From: Cryptomeria japonica
Taxonomy: Eukaryota > Streptophyta > Pinopsida > Cupressales > Cupressaceae
DNA: 64,000 nucleotides
Assembly: GCF_030272615.1 (NCBI RefSeq)
Contig: NC_081406.1
Coordinates: 243,527,218-243,591,217, forward strand
Direction: 5' to 3'
Below the pieces are notes generated by a model. That model was not told the origin of the DNA. It was given only the letters and a program-made list of their open reading frames with translations, and searched no databases. Of the stretch, positions 1 to 9,581 are shown piece by piece. How positions within the stretch are numbered: position 1 is the stretch's first letter; each line of letters opens with the position of its first letter. The translations under genes were made by a program, and so were the position numbers.

Positions 1-89
1 TCTAAAAGTTGGCCAAGTCAATTGGAGGGTTTGATCATAGGAGTTGGCATTTCCTTAGAACCTATCCAATCTATTGATTTGAGACCCAA

Positions 90-545
90 CAGGTAAGACA
101 AAATTTCTCCATTGTCGCTAGTGTGTGTTCTGTCGATGGACCATCTTCAAGGAGATGTCAGAATTTTGATGATTAAGACGATGGAGGAGGCTACATCTTG
201 CAGCATTTTTATCGTCGTAGGTATGACAACATTGTCGGTTGTCTTGTAATGTTCATCAAAACTCCTACCTTCCCCAACATTTAAAAAAAAAAAATCTCGA
301 CTATTTGTATCTACACCGATGACCCTTTATCACCGTAACCTTTACCAATGCATTTTACTTTTTGCCAGTGTCCATCTGGATAAGTCATACCGATAGCCTC
401 ATCAGCTATCGACAAGACAAGATTTCTCCATTGTCTCTAGTGTGTGTTCTGCTGATGGACTTAAACAGTGTATGCTATCCTGATCACATGCTTCTACTTG
501 TCGGTGTTGCCATCGGGTTGACTTTTTCTGATTACAAAAGATTGA
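90..545 (-). repeat. Antisense diverged copies of the ATCGG-rich repeat
   Basis: Read on the minus strand, 310-545 matches the repeat units at 21541-21790 motif by motif: the segments CACACACTAG, GGAGAAATCTTGT, GGCTATCGGTA, ACACTGGCAAAA and AAAGGGTCA occur in the same order and spacing. A second partial copy (GACAAAATTTCTCCATTG, then TAGTGTGTGTTCTG) lies at 90-150. The match is clear but diverged. There is no coding potential; the short reading frame here is a by-product. It is probably a piece of an LTR or leader of a retroelement family shared with the 21.5-24.1 kb region. Confidence 0.65.
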
Positions 546-574
546 TATCTGTTAATGCATGATAGCTTCGGTAA

Positions 575-625
575 GATAAATGATTGAATGAGAGATAAAA
601 GAAGTCTCTCATTCAATCATTTATC
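575..625. repeat. Perfect 21-bp inverted repeat (hairpin)
   Basis: The arm at 575-595 (GATAAATGATTGAATGAGAG plus A) is exactly complementary to 605-625, with a 9-base loop. Weaker pairing (GATAG...CTATC) continues outwards on both sides. A perfect foldback stands out because the surroundings are strongly diverged. It could be a recent inversion-duplication, a small foldback element or a hairpin RNA source; nothing in the sequence decides which. Confidence 0.8.
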
Positions 626-916
626 CTATCGATAAACTATCAGGAAAACTTCAAGCTATTTCATTTGATGATAATTCTTCATTTGTATATGTCCAATCTA
701 CTTAGTCGATCAATGTTCAAACTATTGATAATCATATCATAGTATAGTATACCAATTAATATCGGTTTGCATTATAAATGTGATCACCGATTATTATCGG
801 GTTAACCATGTATCCCAATTTATATTAGTTGAATCCTCAACAATAAACAAATGATGATTATCAAATTGTTATCAGGTGGCAAAGCATACACCACTTGATA
901 TCTAACTATTAGTTAA

Positions 917-1135
917 GTGATTGGTATCGGTTAAACAAATCACTTAGACACTGATTGACATCGGTTAACATGTCACGTAAATACCGATTGAAATCAGTTA
1001 TCATGCCAAGTAGATATCGATTGACATCGGTTATCATGCCACGTAAATACCAATTGGCATTGGATACTAAGTTACGTAGACCCCGATTAGTATCGGGCTG
1101 TTGATTAGAATAAACACTGATTGGTAATCAAAGGG
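917..1135. repeat. 33-bp tandem array with palindromic core
   Basis: Units begin at 917, 951, 984, 1017, 1050, 1083 and 1117, a spacing of 33-34 bp. Each contains a near-palindrome of the form CCGATT-N-ATCGG followed by a spacer such as TATCATGCCACGTAAAT. The units differ by point changes but the spacing is kept. Looser copies of the same core (CCAATTAATATCGG, CCGATTATTATCGG) occur from about 745. No gene overlaps it. Confidence 0.75.
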
Positions 1136-2570
1136 TGCGATCAAGTAATGTCTTGATCGGTCATGTCCATAAGAAATGACCAGTCAAGGCATTGCTTGAT
1201 CCTCTCCTCTTGCATATATATACCAATCGATATTTGTGAGAAGGACATTGAAATCCATAAATGCTCCTCTCACTTGCCACACAAAAGAAGATAATCAGAT
1301 TTATAAGATAAATAGATAATACATAGATAGAGAGAATATAAATTAGAAGACATCTTGCATATTGAATTGAAAAATGAAATTGAATTGAAAAATGAACATT
1401 ATTTACAATATCAACAACATTAATATCAGTGAGCTTACAAAGGATTAAGCGCAGTAGGTACTTCATTATCAGGAAGATAAAGATGAAATAGCTACAAGAA
1501 TGCATGAGAAGACTTATCATAAGGAATCATAGTAGTAAATGCCAAAAATTTCTTGCAGCCAGTACATAAAGAATACATAAATAGTCATACAGATAGTCAT
1601 ATTGTTGTTTAAAAATACTATCAAAGGAGGATATTATAAAGATAGAGACCTAGAACTTAGTATGCAGTCATGGATAACAATTTAGGGTTAGGTATAGTCC
1701 TAGACCTTTTTTAAAGGGAAACGTGTGATAGTGCACATGCCTAAGGAAAAATCTACAAAATAGTGAGTAACAAGACTATCAAGAACAATATTTCAGTCTT
1801 AGGCATACACAACTCAAGGAGATAATGATTAACAAAGAAAGCACTTACAAAGATATATCTAGTCATAAAAGATAATCATTTGAGTTGGAGACATGAGAAT
1901 ATTGTAGAACACAAAGTAGATAGTTCCATCATAAGGCATACACTCCATTTCAAGGCACCAAACTTAAGGGAAATACAAGGAGATTCCATCAATGCCAATT
2001 GTAGTCCATAAAAGCCTTGTTGCAAAGAAAATCAAAGACAAATTACAGTCATAGAGAGATAAGAAGATCAAGTCTATCAAAGAAAAAAAAAGAATTGAAA
2101 GGCATTCAAAGACATAATAGTCATAAGGAATGCACAGAGGCTCAGTACAATGGTGATACATTGTTGTAGACTAGTAATGAGGAGTGAAGAATAAGGATTG
2201 TAATAGAAATCAAGTTCTAAATACAGAGGCATATGACAGTAAATTTGAGATTCGACAATGCAACATGGAGATATGATCACCTTCTATGAGAAATGAAAGT
2301 GCAGTTATGATAGTATTTTTTAGTAGATTGGACTACCATAAACATGCACATGGAAATGACTAAAGGGTGGGAGTTTTAGTTAAGTGAACTTCAAGTTAGA
2401 ATGCAAGTTCTTAGTATCATTCATCAGTTTAGGCATTATTTTTTAGAGAAAATGTGGATTTCCAAGTTCATCATCAGTTTGAGACTTGAAAACGTGGAGT
2501 TTTGAGGTCATTCCATGTATTGGATCAAAGTTGTAAGGCCATTGTGCCATTTTTTGTCATGTCTAGGCCA
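1136..2570. other. No gene seen; diverged non-coding sequence
   Basis: All frames are broken by stops. The plus strand is purine-rich with many loose repeats of AGTCATA and AAGGAATGCA, but I could not fix a clean period. Nothing resembles a known domain. Confidence 0.5.
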
Positions 2571-2697
2571 ACTAGGTCCTGAATAGGTCAAAACTAGTCA
2601 ATGCCTCGAGAGGTGGACAAAATTGATGTAATTCATGGTTTTATGTCAAATTTAGCATGTTTGAGGAGTCCTAGGTTGATAGGAGATCATTTGGTTG

Positions 2698-2756
2698 AAA
2701 ATTGCAAAAGTTGTCAAAATTGCTCAAAAGCTGAAAATGAGCAACTTTGCAATTTT
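2698..2756. repeat. Nested inverted repeat
   Basis: Outer arms of about 15 bp (AAATTGCAAAAGTTG and CAACTTTGCAATTTT, one extra A) enclose inner arms TTGCTCA and TGAGCAA. Together they form a long imperfect hairpin. About 85 bp downstream lies a TATA-like box, so this may be part of a decayed LTR U3 region. Confidence 0.55.
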
Positions 2757-2839
2757 GGTGCAAAAAGTAGCATTTTCTTTCCCAAACAACCAAGTAATTA
2801 GAAAGCTGGTTAAAATAGTTGGTGAGGGGCAGTAATGAC

Positions 2840-2846
2840 TATATAA
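2840..2846 (+). promoter_or_regulatory. TATA-like box, possible decayed LTR promoter
   Basis: GACTATATAAATCCTC resembles the TATA boxes of the better-defined LTRs in this window (TCTATATAAGG at 5065 and CTATATAAGG at 55782). No matching second LTR was found, so the assignment rests on the motif alone. Confidence 0.3.
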
Positions 2847-3072
2847 ATCCTCTTTGGGTCGAAGGTGTAAGTTGGTTTGTCTCTAATTGTTGTACCAAAC
2901 TACTGCTCAGTCTAATCCACATAATGTTAATCCATTATTTCTAATATACTATTATTATTTCTCGTATACTATTATTATTTCTAATATACAAATATGTATT
3001 CAATGCCAGCCCATGCAGAAGGATAGTGCACATAGTCTGGTAGATGCGAGGAATGATGTTTCACGTGTTAAT

Positions 3073-3404
3073 GAATTTAAAGCCTTTAATTCCAATGACC
3101 GATGTTAATGAATTTAAATCCTTGGGCTTTTTTGTGGCCGTCACTTTTGTTTTCTTTCTCAAAGCTGCAAGTGTAGGGTGGTTTTGGTCAGTACATAATG
3201 GAAGCGAATTTCACATTCTTGATTGACAAGAAATTGGTGCATTTAAAGCCTTTAATTTCGATGATCGATGTTAATGCATTTAAAGCCTTCGACTTTTTTG
3301 CGGCCATCACTTTTGTTTTCTTTCTCAAAGCTACAAGTGTAGGGTGGTTTTGGTCAGTGCATAATGGAAGTGAATTTCACATTCTTGACTGATAAGAAAT
3401 TGGT
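3073..3404. repeat. 166-bp direct tandem duplication
   Basis: 3073-3238 and 3239-3404 are near-identical copies. Both run from ATTTAAAGCCTTTAATT through TTTCTTTCTCAAAGCT and AGGGTGGTTTTGGTCAGT to AAGAAATTGGTG. The marker AGGGTGGTT recurs at 3175 and 3341. The short plus-strand frames across it are side effects of the duplication. Confidence 0.85.
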
Positions 3405-4300
3405 GTCATTTTTGGGCAAGATAATAGAAAGGAGGATGAAAGGTATTTTCCTTTTCAAAGACCATCATCTATATGAAGCAGTTAAAATGTTGCTTGGGGA
3501 ATATTTGGTCCATGTGAGTCACTGATATTAGACTAACATAGAAGTGTACTCTTTGATTGTTACTTGGGGGTTGCAATTTGAGGAAGAGGTGGAGAAGGTG
3601 AAGAGGGCTCTGAGAACTTTGATTGATTCAGACTACTTGTTGAATTTGGATGATATATGTGAACGATCAATTCTGGGTGTGGGGCATTAGGACCTTTGCA
3701 GGCCAGGATGTACCAGGTGCTCCATTACTTTTTATCCGATGGTAGGAGGATGGCTTGAAGGCTCGTTGCAGGGACCTAGCTCAACGTGGGTGGGAAGCAT
3801 TCAAAAACTTTGCTAATTTGATGAGGATGGAGGAGATTCTACAGGCTTTGCACGAGGTGGCCAAAGCGGAGGTGGGTCAGGAGTTGTGACCAAGGCAGAG
3901 GATGGCACAAGCAATGACGTCCCTCTCCAACTCCAACAATGATCCAGCATACAAGACACTTATGGGTTAATTGTTGTGCTTGGTTTGGATTGTAGTTTTT
4001 TTGGTCTGGCTCCTGCTTTGATAAAATGTTGTTTCATGTCTTTGGTGTCTGGGACTTAGTCCCCAACTCTGTAAATTCGTGCCGGTGTCATGGACACTAA
4101 TTTTGTATTGTTGGGTGTGTGGATATGGGTTTTTTTTATATGCCATGGGGGTTTCTATATCTGGTCTGAATAGGCAGTTTAGTAGAAGTGTTTTTTGGGT
4201 GGTAGGGTTGACTGGTGGTTTTATGAAACCACTTTCCTTTGGTTCAAATATACTCATTTTCTTATTAAATAATATAAATACCAATTATCGATCCAAAAAA
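3405..4300 (+). other. Unidentified relic ending in a LINE-like A-rich tail
   Basis: The stretch 3550-3670 reads as a short open piece rich in E, K and L (EEEVEKVKRALRTLIDSDYL), which I cannot assign. The downstream sequence (a 'title-like' 3' region around 4020-4290 ending in TTATTAAATAATATAAATACC and an A-run at 4295-4303) has the form of a plant LINE 3' end. No reverse transcriptase, endonuclease or target duplication was seen, so this is a weak suggestion. Confidence 0.25.
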
Positions 4301-4643
4301 AAGAGCATATGTTATACCAGAAAAATTACTTCTCCTACAATAGAAAGCTAATTAATAACAATATTGTAGCAAATATAAGCTCAAAGAGTTAAAACTTATG
4401 GTTGGGATTTGGAAGGTTTAACAATTGGTTATTATGACTTATTGTGGAGTGTTTTGAATATAATTTCTAAATGTGGGGAAAAACCACTTACAGTCATTGT
4501 CCCTTGGTTGATTTTCCCTTTCTGAGTGCCCTCATTTCTCTCTCTGGATTTTCTCCTGCCAAATGGTTCCTAGACTTCCTCTTCGACCCAATGGCCTTGT
4601 AGTACTCATCCAGTGAAGTCTTGCAACTCTCCAATTAGGGGTT
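4301..4643. other. Left flank of element A; no gene seen
   Basis: This is the sequence into which element A inserted; it continues at 16056. On the minus strand 4481-4630 gives an open stretch of about 46 residues (including LDEYYKAIGSKRKSRNHLAG) ending near a GTAAGT that could be a splice donor. It might be an exon remnant, but no family is recognisable and the upstream frames are closed. Confidence 0.3.
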
Positions 4644-4648
4644 GTATG
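4644..4648. repeat. Left target-site duplication GTATG of element A
   Basis: GTATG directly precedes the 5' LTR and recurs at 16051-16055 directly after the 3' LTR. A perfect 5-bp duplication is the usual integrase signature and shows the two LTRs belong to one insertion. Confidence 0.95.
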
Positions 4649-5431
4649 TGTAGACACCCAAAATTGTCATGTCTAATTAAATAAATATTTTATTTATTTA
4701 ATTATCTAAGCCTAATTCTTCTATTAATTAAATAAATCTTTATTTATTTAATTAATTCATTTATCCTCTTCTAGCCTTATTTCTCATTTAAATAAATACA
4801 TTTATTTATTTAAATTATCCTTTTCCTAAATTAAATAAATATCTTATTTATTTAATTGATCCCACTTCTTCTATTAATTAAATAAATCTTTATTTATTTA
4901 ATTAATTCATTAGTCTTTTCTACCCATGACACATGTGATTCATCTCTTAATTCATACACTACCTACCCCTTTCATTATTTTATTATTTCTTTTACCTACC
5001 CTCTAATCATAGCCGACCTCCTTTTACACCTCTCAATCTTATCCCTCCATTTCATATAGTGTCTTCTATATAAGGAGATGCTTCCTTCATTATCAAACAC
5101 TAATCGTTCTATGCATTCTAATCATCTTTTATGCACTTGACTACACTACGATCCTACTAGCAACCACATTCCGTTCTTTGTTGAGCTCTTGTGCACATAA
5201 AATCTGAGAGCAAATATATCAAGCAAGATCAATGGAGATAGGAAGAATGGAGATCCAAACCCTATTGGACATGTGATGGTATAATCTTTGTGATTTTGTT
5301 TGATTTGCATTGTCTTAGGTAATCTTCATATGTTATGGTGGATCTTTGTTGTTGTTAGGCTAGAGTTTTGTGGTTGAATTCATTTAGCCTTTCAATATCG
5401 TTATTATTTTTATCCATTTTCACCATATACA
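4649..5431 (+). repeat. 5' LTR of element A
   Basis: It starts TGTAGACACCCAAAATTGTC and ends CACCATATACA. U3 holds five AT-rich palindromes at 4671-4910 built on AATTAAATAAAT...ATTTATTTAATT with differing outer flanks. A TATA box (TATATAA) lies at 5067-5073, so transcription should start near 5095-5105. It matches 15269-16050 with only scattered differences. Confidence 0.95.
5067..5073 (+). promoter_or_regulatory. TATA box of element A 5' LTR
   Basis: TATATAA within TTCTATATAAGGAG is preserved at 15686-15692 in the 3' LTR. Its position, about 365 bp before the LTR end, is typical for an LTR promoter. Confidence 0.65.
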
Positions 5432-5452
5432 TTTTGGCATGCCCCGTGGGAC
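5432..5452 (+). other. Primer-binding-site-like motif of element A
   Basis: TTTTGGCATGCCCCGTGGGA directly follows the 5' LTR. It starts with TGG as expected for pairing to a tRNA 3' CCA, but it is not the initiator-Met type (TGGTATCAGAGC). Related motifs follow or are expected to follow other LTRs here, at 34183, 45575 and 56545. I could not identify the tRNA. Confidence 0.55.
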
Positions 5453-5582
5453 ATGTATTTTTGTTAGATCTATATTTTTTTTGTAGATTTTTCTAACCCT
5501 ATATTGTTGTTTTGTAAAACAATTTGGAGAATAATCTTGTGCAGCTAGGGTTTTGGACACAAAATCAAGATCTTGGAGAGAT

Positions 5583-6480
5583 TTAATCATATCTCACAAA
5601 CGGCTAGGAAATTTTGCACCAAATTTTTTTTGCAAGTTGAAAAATGTATCAGGAGCTCTCAATCCAAAATTCAGAATTTTTGGAGCACATTTTCATTTTC
5701 TATGAATTTTTTATGATTTTTCATAAAAATTAATTTTGAGAGCAAATGAGAGAATTTTTTGGATTTTCTTATATTTTTGGAAATCAATCAGAATTATACA
5801 CAGGATCTATTCTTTGTGATTTTAATTTTGATGCAAAATATTTCCCTAAAAATTGGATCTTTAAAAATTAGGGTTTTTCCTTATTATGATCAGATCTCAC
5901 AAACGGCTTCGAATTTTGACATCAAATTTTTTGTGCAAGTCAGGAAAAGTATCAGAAAGATTCAATAAAAAAGTCAGATTTTTTGGATCGATTTTGAATT
6001 TTATAGGAATTTTTTATGATTTTCATAAAAAATTAATTTTGAGAGAAAATTAGCGAATTTTTCAAATTTTCTTAAATTTTTGGAAATATCTCATAATTAT
6101 ACATAGGATATGTTCTTTGTGATTTTAAATTTGATGCAAAATCATTCCTCAAATATTAGATCTTTAAAAATTAGGGTTTTGCATTATTTTACTCATATCT
6201 CACAAATTGCTTGGATTTGTTGCAGAAATTTTTTTATGTAGGTTTGGAAGACCATTAAGACTCTCCAGTAAAAATTTCAAATTTTTTGGATCTATTTTGC
6301 ATTTTGTATGAATTTTTTATGATTTTTAATAAAAAATTTATTTTTGGAGCAAATTAGCAATTTTTTTGGATTTTCTTACATTTCTAGAAATCTCTTGAAA
6401 TTTTACAAGTGGCTTTTTTTTATGATGAATCAGCTCTTTGAATTGGTGAACAAAACGCATTGTTGAAGGCCCCTATTTCA
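5583..6480 (+). repeat. About 303-bp tandem repeats in element A leader
   Basis: The marker ATCTCACAAA recurs at 5591, 5894 and 6197, exactly 303 bp apart. Each unit holds the same series of AT-rich phrases, such as TTTTTATGATTTT and AAAAATTAGGGTTTT. There are nearly three diverged copies. No open frame is conserved between copies, so this looks like non-coding leader repetition rather than a repeat protein. Confidence 0.8.
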
Positions 6481-6699
6481 CAAAGTCTTTTGGATCTAAA
6501 ATTTACCTAAATTGTGTGCTTGCAGGAAGGGGTGATCATTTGAAACAATCCAAACTACTAATAAATCTTTGTTGCAGGTCCTTGGCAAGGGTTTTTGGAT
6601 TTTTATTGTGTGTCTTATTTTCATAGACTAGAAAACACTTCAATTGGTGCACTAAAATTGAATAATTGTCTTTTGTGTCTTGAGCAATAGGCTCTTTTT

Positions 6700-7262
6700 G
6701 TTTAATCTTTAGAGGGCCTATCTTTCTGTGTGGTCATTAGGACTACTAGTGAGAAGAGAACGACCCAAGTGGTAGTGAGGAAAACCCACCTCTTCCGAAC
6801 CACTATAAACAACTGTATTCATGGTGAAAACTATGGATAACGTGTGCTGATTAGTTCATACCGACACTATGTCTCCCCATAAACCCATTTGATCAAATTT
6901 ATTTGATCAGTTGTAGGGCGTAACCCCTACCGGCTAGGAGCCTTCTGTATTTACAGAGCTGAAATTGCCACATATATGGCCACACGAGCGGATGCCCTTA
7001 CTAGCACCTTTTTGTTTTAGAAGGCAAAATCCTTCTAGTTGTTGAGGCAGGAGGTTGGACCTCTGGTAGTGGCCCACACACATACGATTCTTAGTAGAGA
7101 TACAAAGTTCGCCACGGGGAGTTTTCGTGGGGACTGATGCTTGGCTGACCCGAGAAGTGAGTGCCGAGGGTGGAGCCAGTGAGGTCAAGCATCTAAGTAT
7201 CCGCTCGAAATAGTATAGCCTCGGGGGTAAAACCTCATGTGGGATCAACAACTATTGTCTTG
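6700..7262 (+). other. GC-richer leader block of element A
   Basis: Unlike the AT-rich sequence around it, 6880-7260 has balanced base composition and many short complementary pieces, for example GATCAAATTTATTTGATC at 6891-6908. It has no plus-strand open frame of note. The 105-codon minus-strand frame at 6934-7251 matches no family I know and is probably chance. The position between LTR and gag fits a structured RNA leader (packaging, dimerisation or internal initiation), but that is inference. Confidence 0.4.
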
Positions 7263-8153
7263 GCCAGCCATAAGAATTGTGCTTGACTTATTTTAAACAT
7301 TGAAAACATTCAAGACCAAACAACAAAACATTGTGTCTTTTGTGTCTTCAAGTGTATGCAAAACATTTTTACATCGAACAACACACTTTTCTTGGAGTCA
7401 TTTTGAGTCTAAAAACTTGCAAACATTGAGTCTTCATCAACATTGTGTCTCTTGTCACGAAAAACAGTCAAACATTCAGACTTGGTCACAACCAACAACT
7501 TCACAAATTGGAAAAATTTTATAGTCCAACAAACAAGAGCAATTAGTTTCAGAATTCTTGAGCTTCCTAGGTTGTTTCTCTAGGTTTTCATCTAGCATTC
7601 AACTTGTCTTTGGGTCTCACAAAGTCCATCATTGCTTTACATCTTGCATTAAATTTACATTTGTCTAAACTTGAGTCAAAAGGTCACTTGCTTGCCCTCA
7701 TCATACTTTGTCAACACACTACATACAACAACATTTTGCTAAGTGGTCCCTCATCAAGGTCTATCACCTTTGGGTCTCATTTGGTCTTACTTAGAGTCAA
7801 GGTCAACTTACCTCATCAAGAGAAACTATCCTCTCTTTGGAAGTCACACCTACTCTACTACATACATACTTGGTCTTACACTTTGGACATTGCAAGTACA
7901 CCTCAGATTCATTTACATTCCATCCAACTCTTGGTCTTCCATACTTTTTCCATTTTCATCTAGTCTCACACATCTCGGTCAATACCTAGTTCATGGTTGA
8001 AACCCATCTTCAAAAATCTAGGAGAGAAACTAAAGAGGCTCAAGAGTCCGCAAACATGAGCTCCTATGAGTATGACAATGATATCTTTTTCAATTCTCAT
8101 CATACTACATTACTTGACATGGATGCATATAGAAACATTCCAATGTTGAGAAC
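7263..8153 (+). other. Leader of element A up to gag
   Basis: This is C/T-rich and A-rich non-coding sequence with several short broken frames. A frame starting with ATG at 8056 (MSSYEYDNDIFF...) runs towards gag but is out of phase with it. The original gag start may therefore lie there and be separated from the main ORF by a small indel. Confidence 0.4.
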
Positions 8154-9581
8154 ATGGACACTACAAACAACAATGATACACATAATGATGATATGGACAA
8201 CTTTTCAGTACATTCGACAGATGTGGAAGAATCCGTTATGGACCCCCGCTTCAATCGATTGATTAAGGAAATAATGAGGAGGGATAGACAATACTTCTTA
8301 CAAATGATGGCACAAAGTGGAGCCAAGATACCTCATGATTTTGACATGTCTCAAATAATGGAAAATCAAATTTTGCAACAACCTCACTCCAACATGGATC
8401 AAAGGAGGCCTAATAGTGGCGGCAATAGAAGACCACATCTTGTGCCTGAATCACCATCATCTTTGTTTCAAAAACCAGAGGTCCCACATACACATGGTCA
8501 AGCATATGAAACTCACCTTCGCAGACCATTATGGAAGTCTTATGCAGAAAGATATGCTCAATCACATACCAATGCTAAGGATCAACCACCAAAGCAATTG
8601 GATATTCAAAGGCATGCTCAAAATTTGGACACAAGGAAACCCTATGTCAAATTTGGGGGCAACACATTAGAACATGACATGCCTGTAGAGTATGGTATAC
8701 ATGGACAAAATAGATATTTCATTCCTCAACATGAATCTATACCAAGGGGTCCATATACACAGCATCACTATAGACCTCCTTCATATGAACATGTGTATGA
8801 TCAATATCATCCATATATGCAACATGCTCCTCCTCCAATTGGTGCCTCAAGCATGGGGTATGGTCCAAGAAGTCGATCTCCACCTAAGAGAAATTTGGAG
8901 CAACAAATCAAGGACTTAAAAAAGAAAATGGAGGACATAAATACACCAAAGCCAACATACACAATGAGAGACATATGTCCCTATCCATTTGACAAAAGCA
9001 TTCCAATGCCTCCATTTCCTACACACTTTGTGATGCCTAAGTTTGATAAGTATAGAGGAAAAGGGGATCCTAAGGCACACATAAGACAGTTTTTCACATC
9101 TTGCATTGAGGTAGCAACAGAAGAGACATATTTGATGAGATTATTCCCACAAAGCCTAGGTGATCAAGCTATGGAATGGTTCTCCCAACTCCCACCTGGT
9201 ATTAAGTCATGGGGTGACTTAGCGGAGGCATTTATCCAACATTTCTCCTACAACATAGAGACAGACATATCAGTCACTACTTTGTGCAACACCAAGCAAA
9301 AAGAGGGAGAGTCTTTTGCATCATTTTTACAAAGATGGAGAAATCTAGCCAGCAGATGCTCTTGTGAAATCCCACAGAAACAAATGGTAGAAATGTTCAC
9401 CCAAAATGTTAACAAAGAGATTGGTTATGACTTAAGGAAATCTTGTTTGTCCACCTTCAAGGACGTTATTGAAAAAGGCTTAGCGACAGAAAAGGTCCTA
9501 ATTGAACAAGGAGTCATTAAGATATTCAAGGAAAACAAAGATGACTTTAAAGGAAAAGACAAGCCGAGATTTTGGAATTAA
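8154..9581 (+). CDS. gag: Gag polyprotein of element A
   Basis: This 475-residue frame is the structural capsid protein that would package the retrotransposon RNA in cytoplasmic particles. Residues 1-250 are polar and low-complexity (rich in H, P, Q and Y). Residues about 285-460 form the retrotransposon gag capsid domain, with PKFDKYRGKGDPKAHIRQF, then LFPQSLGDQAMEWFSQLPPG, the F-x-Q-x-F segment and the conserved SFASFLQRWRNLA. The ATG at 8154 is the first in frame; an upstream stop closes the frame. It ends at TAA 9579-9581, where related element G reads on through an equivalent sequence, so this stop is probably secondary damage. Apart from that it is intact. Confidence 0.85.
   Translation: MDTTNNNDTHNDDMDNFSVHSTDVEESVMDPRFNRLIKEIMRRDRQYFLQMMAQSGAKIPHDFDMSQIMENQILQQPHSNMDQRRPNSGGNRRPHLVPESPSSLFQKPEVPHTHGQAYETHLRRPLWKSYAERYAQSHTNAKDQPPKQLDIQRHAQNLDTRKPYVKFGGNTLEHDMPVEYGIHGQNRYFIPQHESIPRGPYTQHHYRPPSYEHVYDQYHPYMQHAPPPIGASSMGYGPRSRSPPKRNLEQQIKDLKKKMEDINTPKPTYTMRDICPYPFDKSIPMPPFPTHFVMPKFDKYRGKGDPKAHIRQFFTSCIEVATEETYLMRLFPQSLGDQAMEWFSQLPPGIKSWGDLAEAFIQHFSYNIETDISVTTLCNTKQKEGESFASFLQRWRNLASRCSCEIPQKQMVEMFTQNVNKEIGYDLRKSCLSTFKDVIEKGLATEKVLIEQGVIKIFKENKDDFKGKDKPRFWN

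Noticed and set aside
6934-7251. 105-codon minus-strand frame in the leader of element A
   Set aside because: No recognisable motif, no plausible promoter, and the antisense of a leader with higher GC easily gives such a frame.
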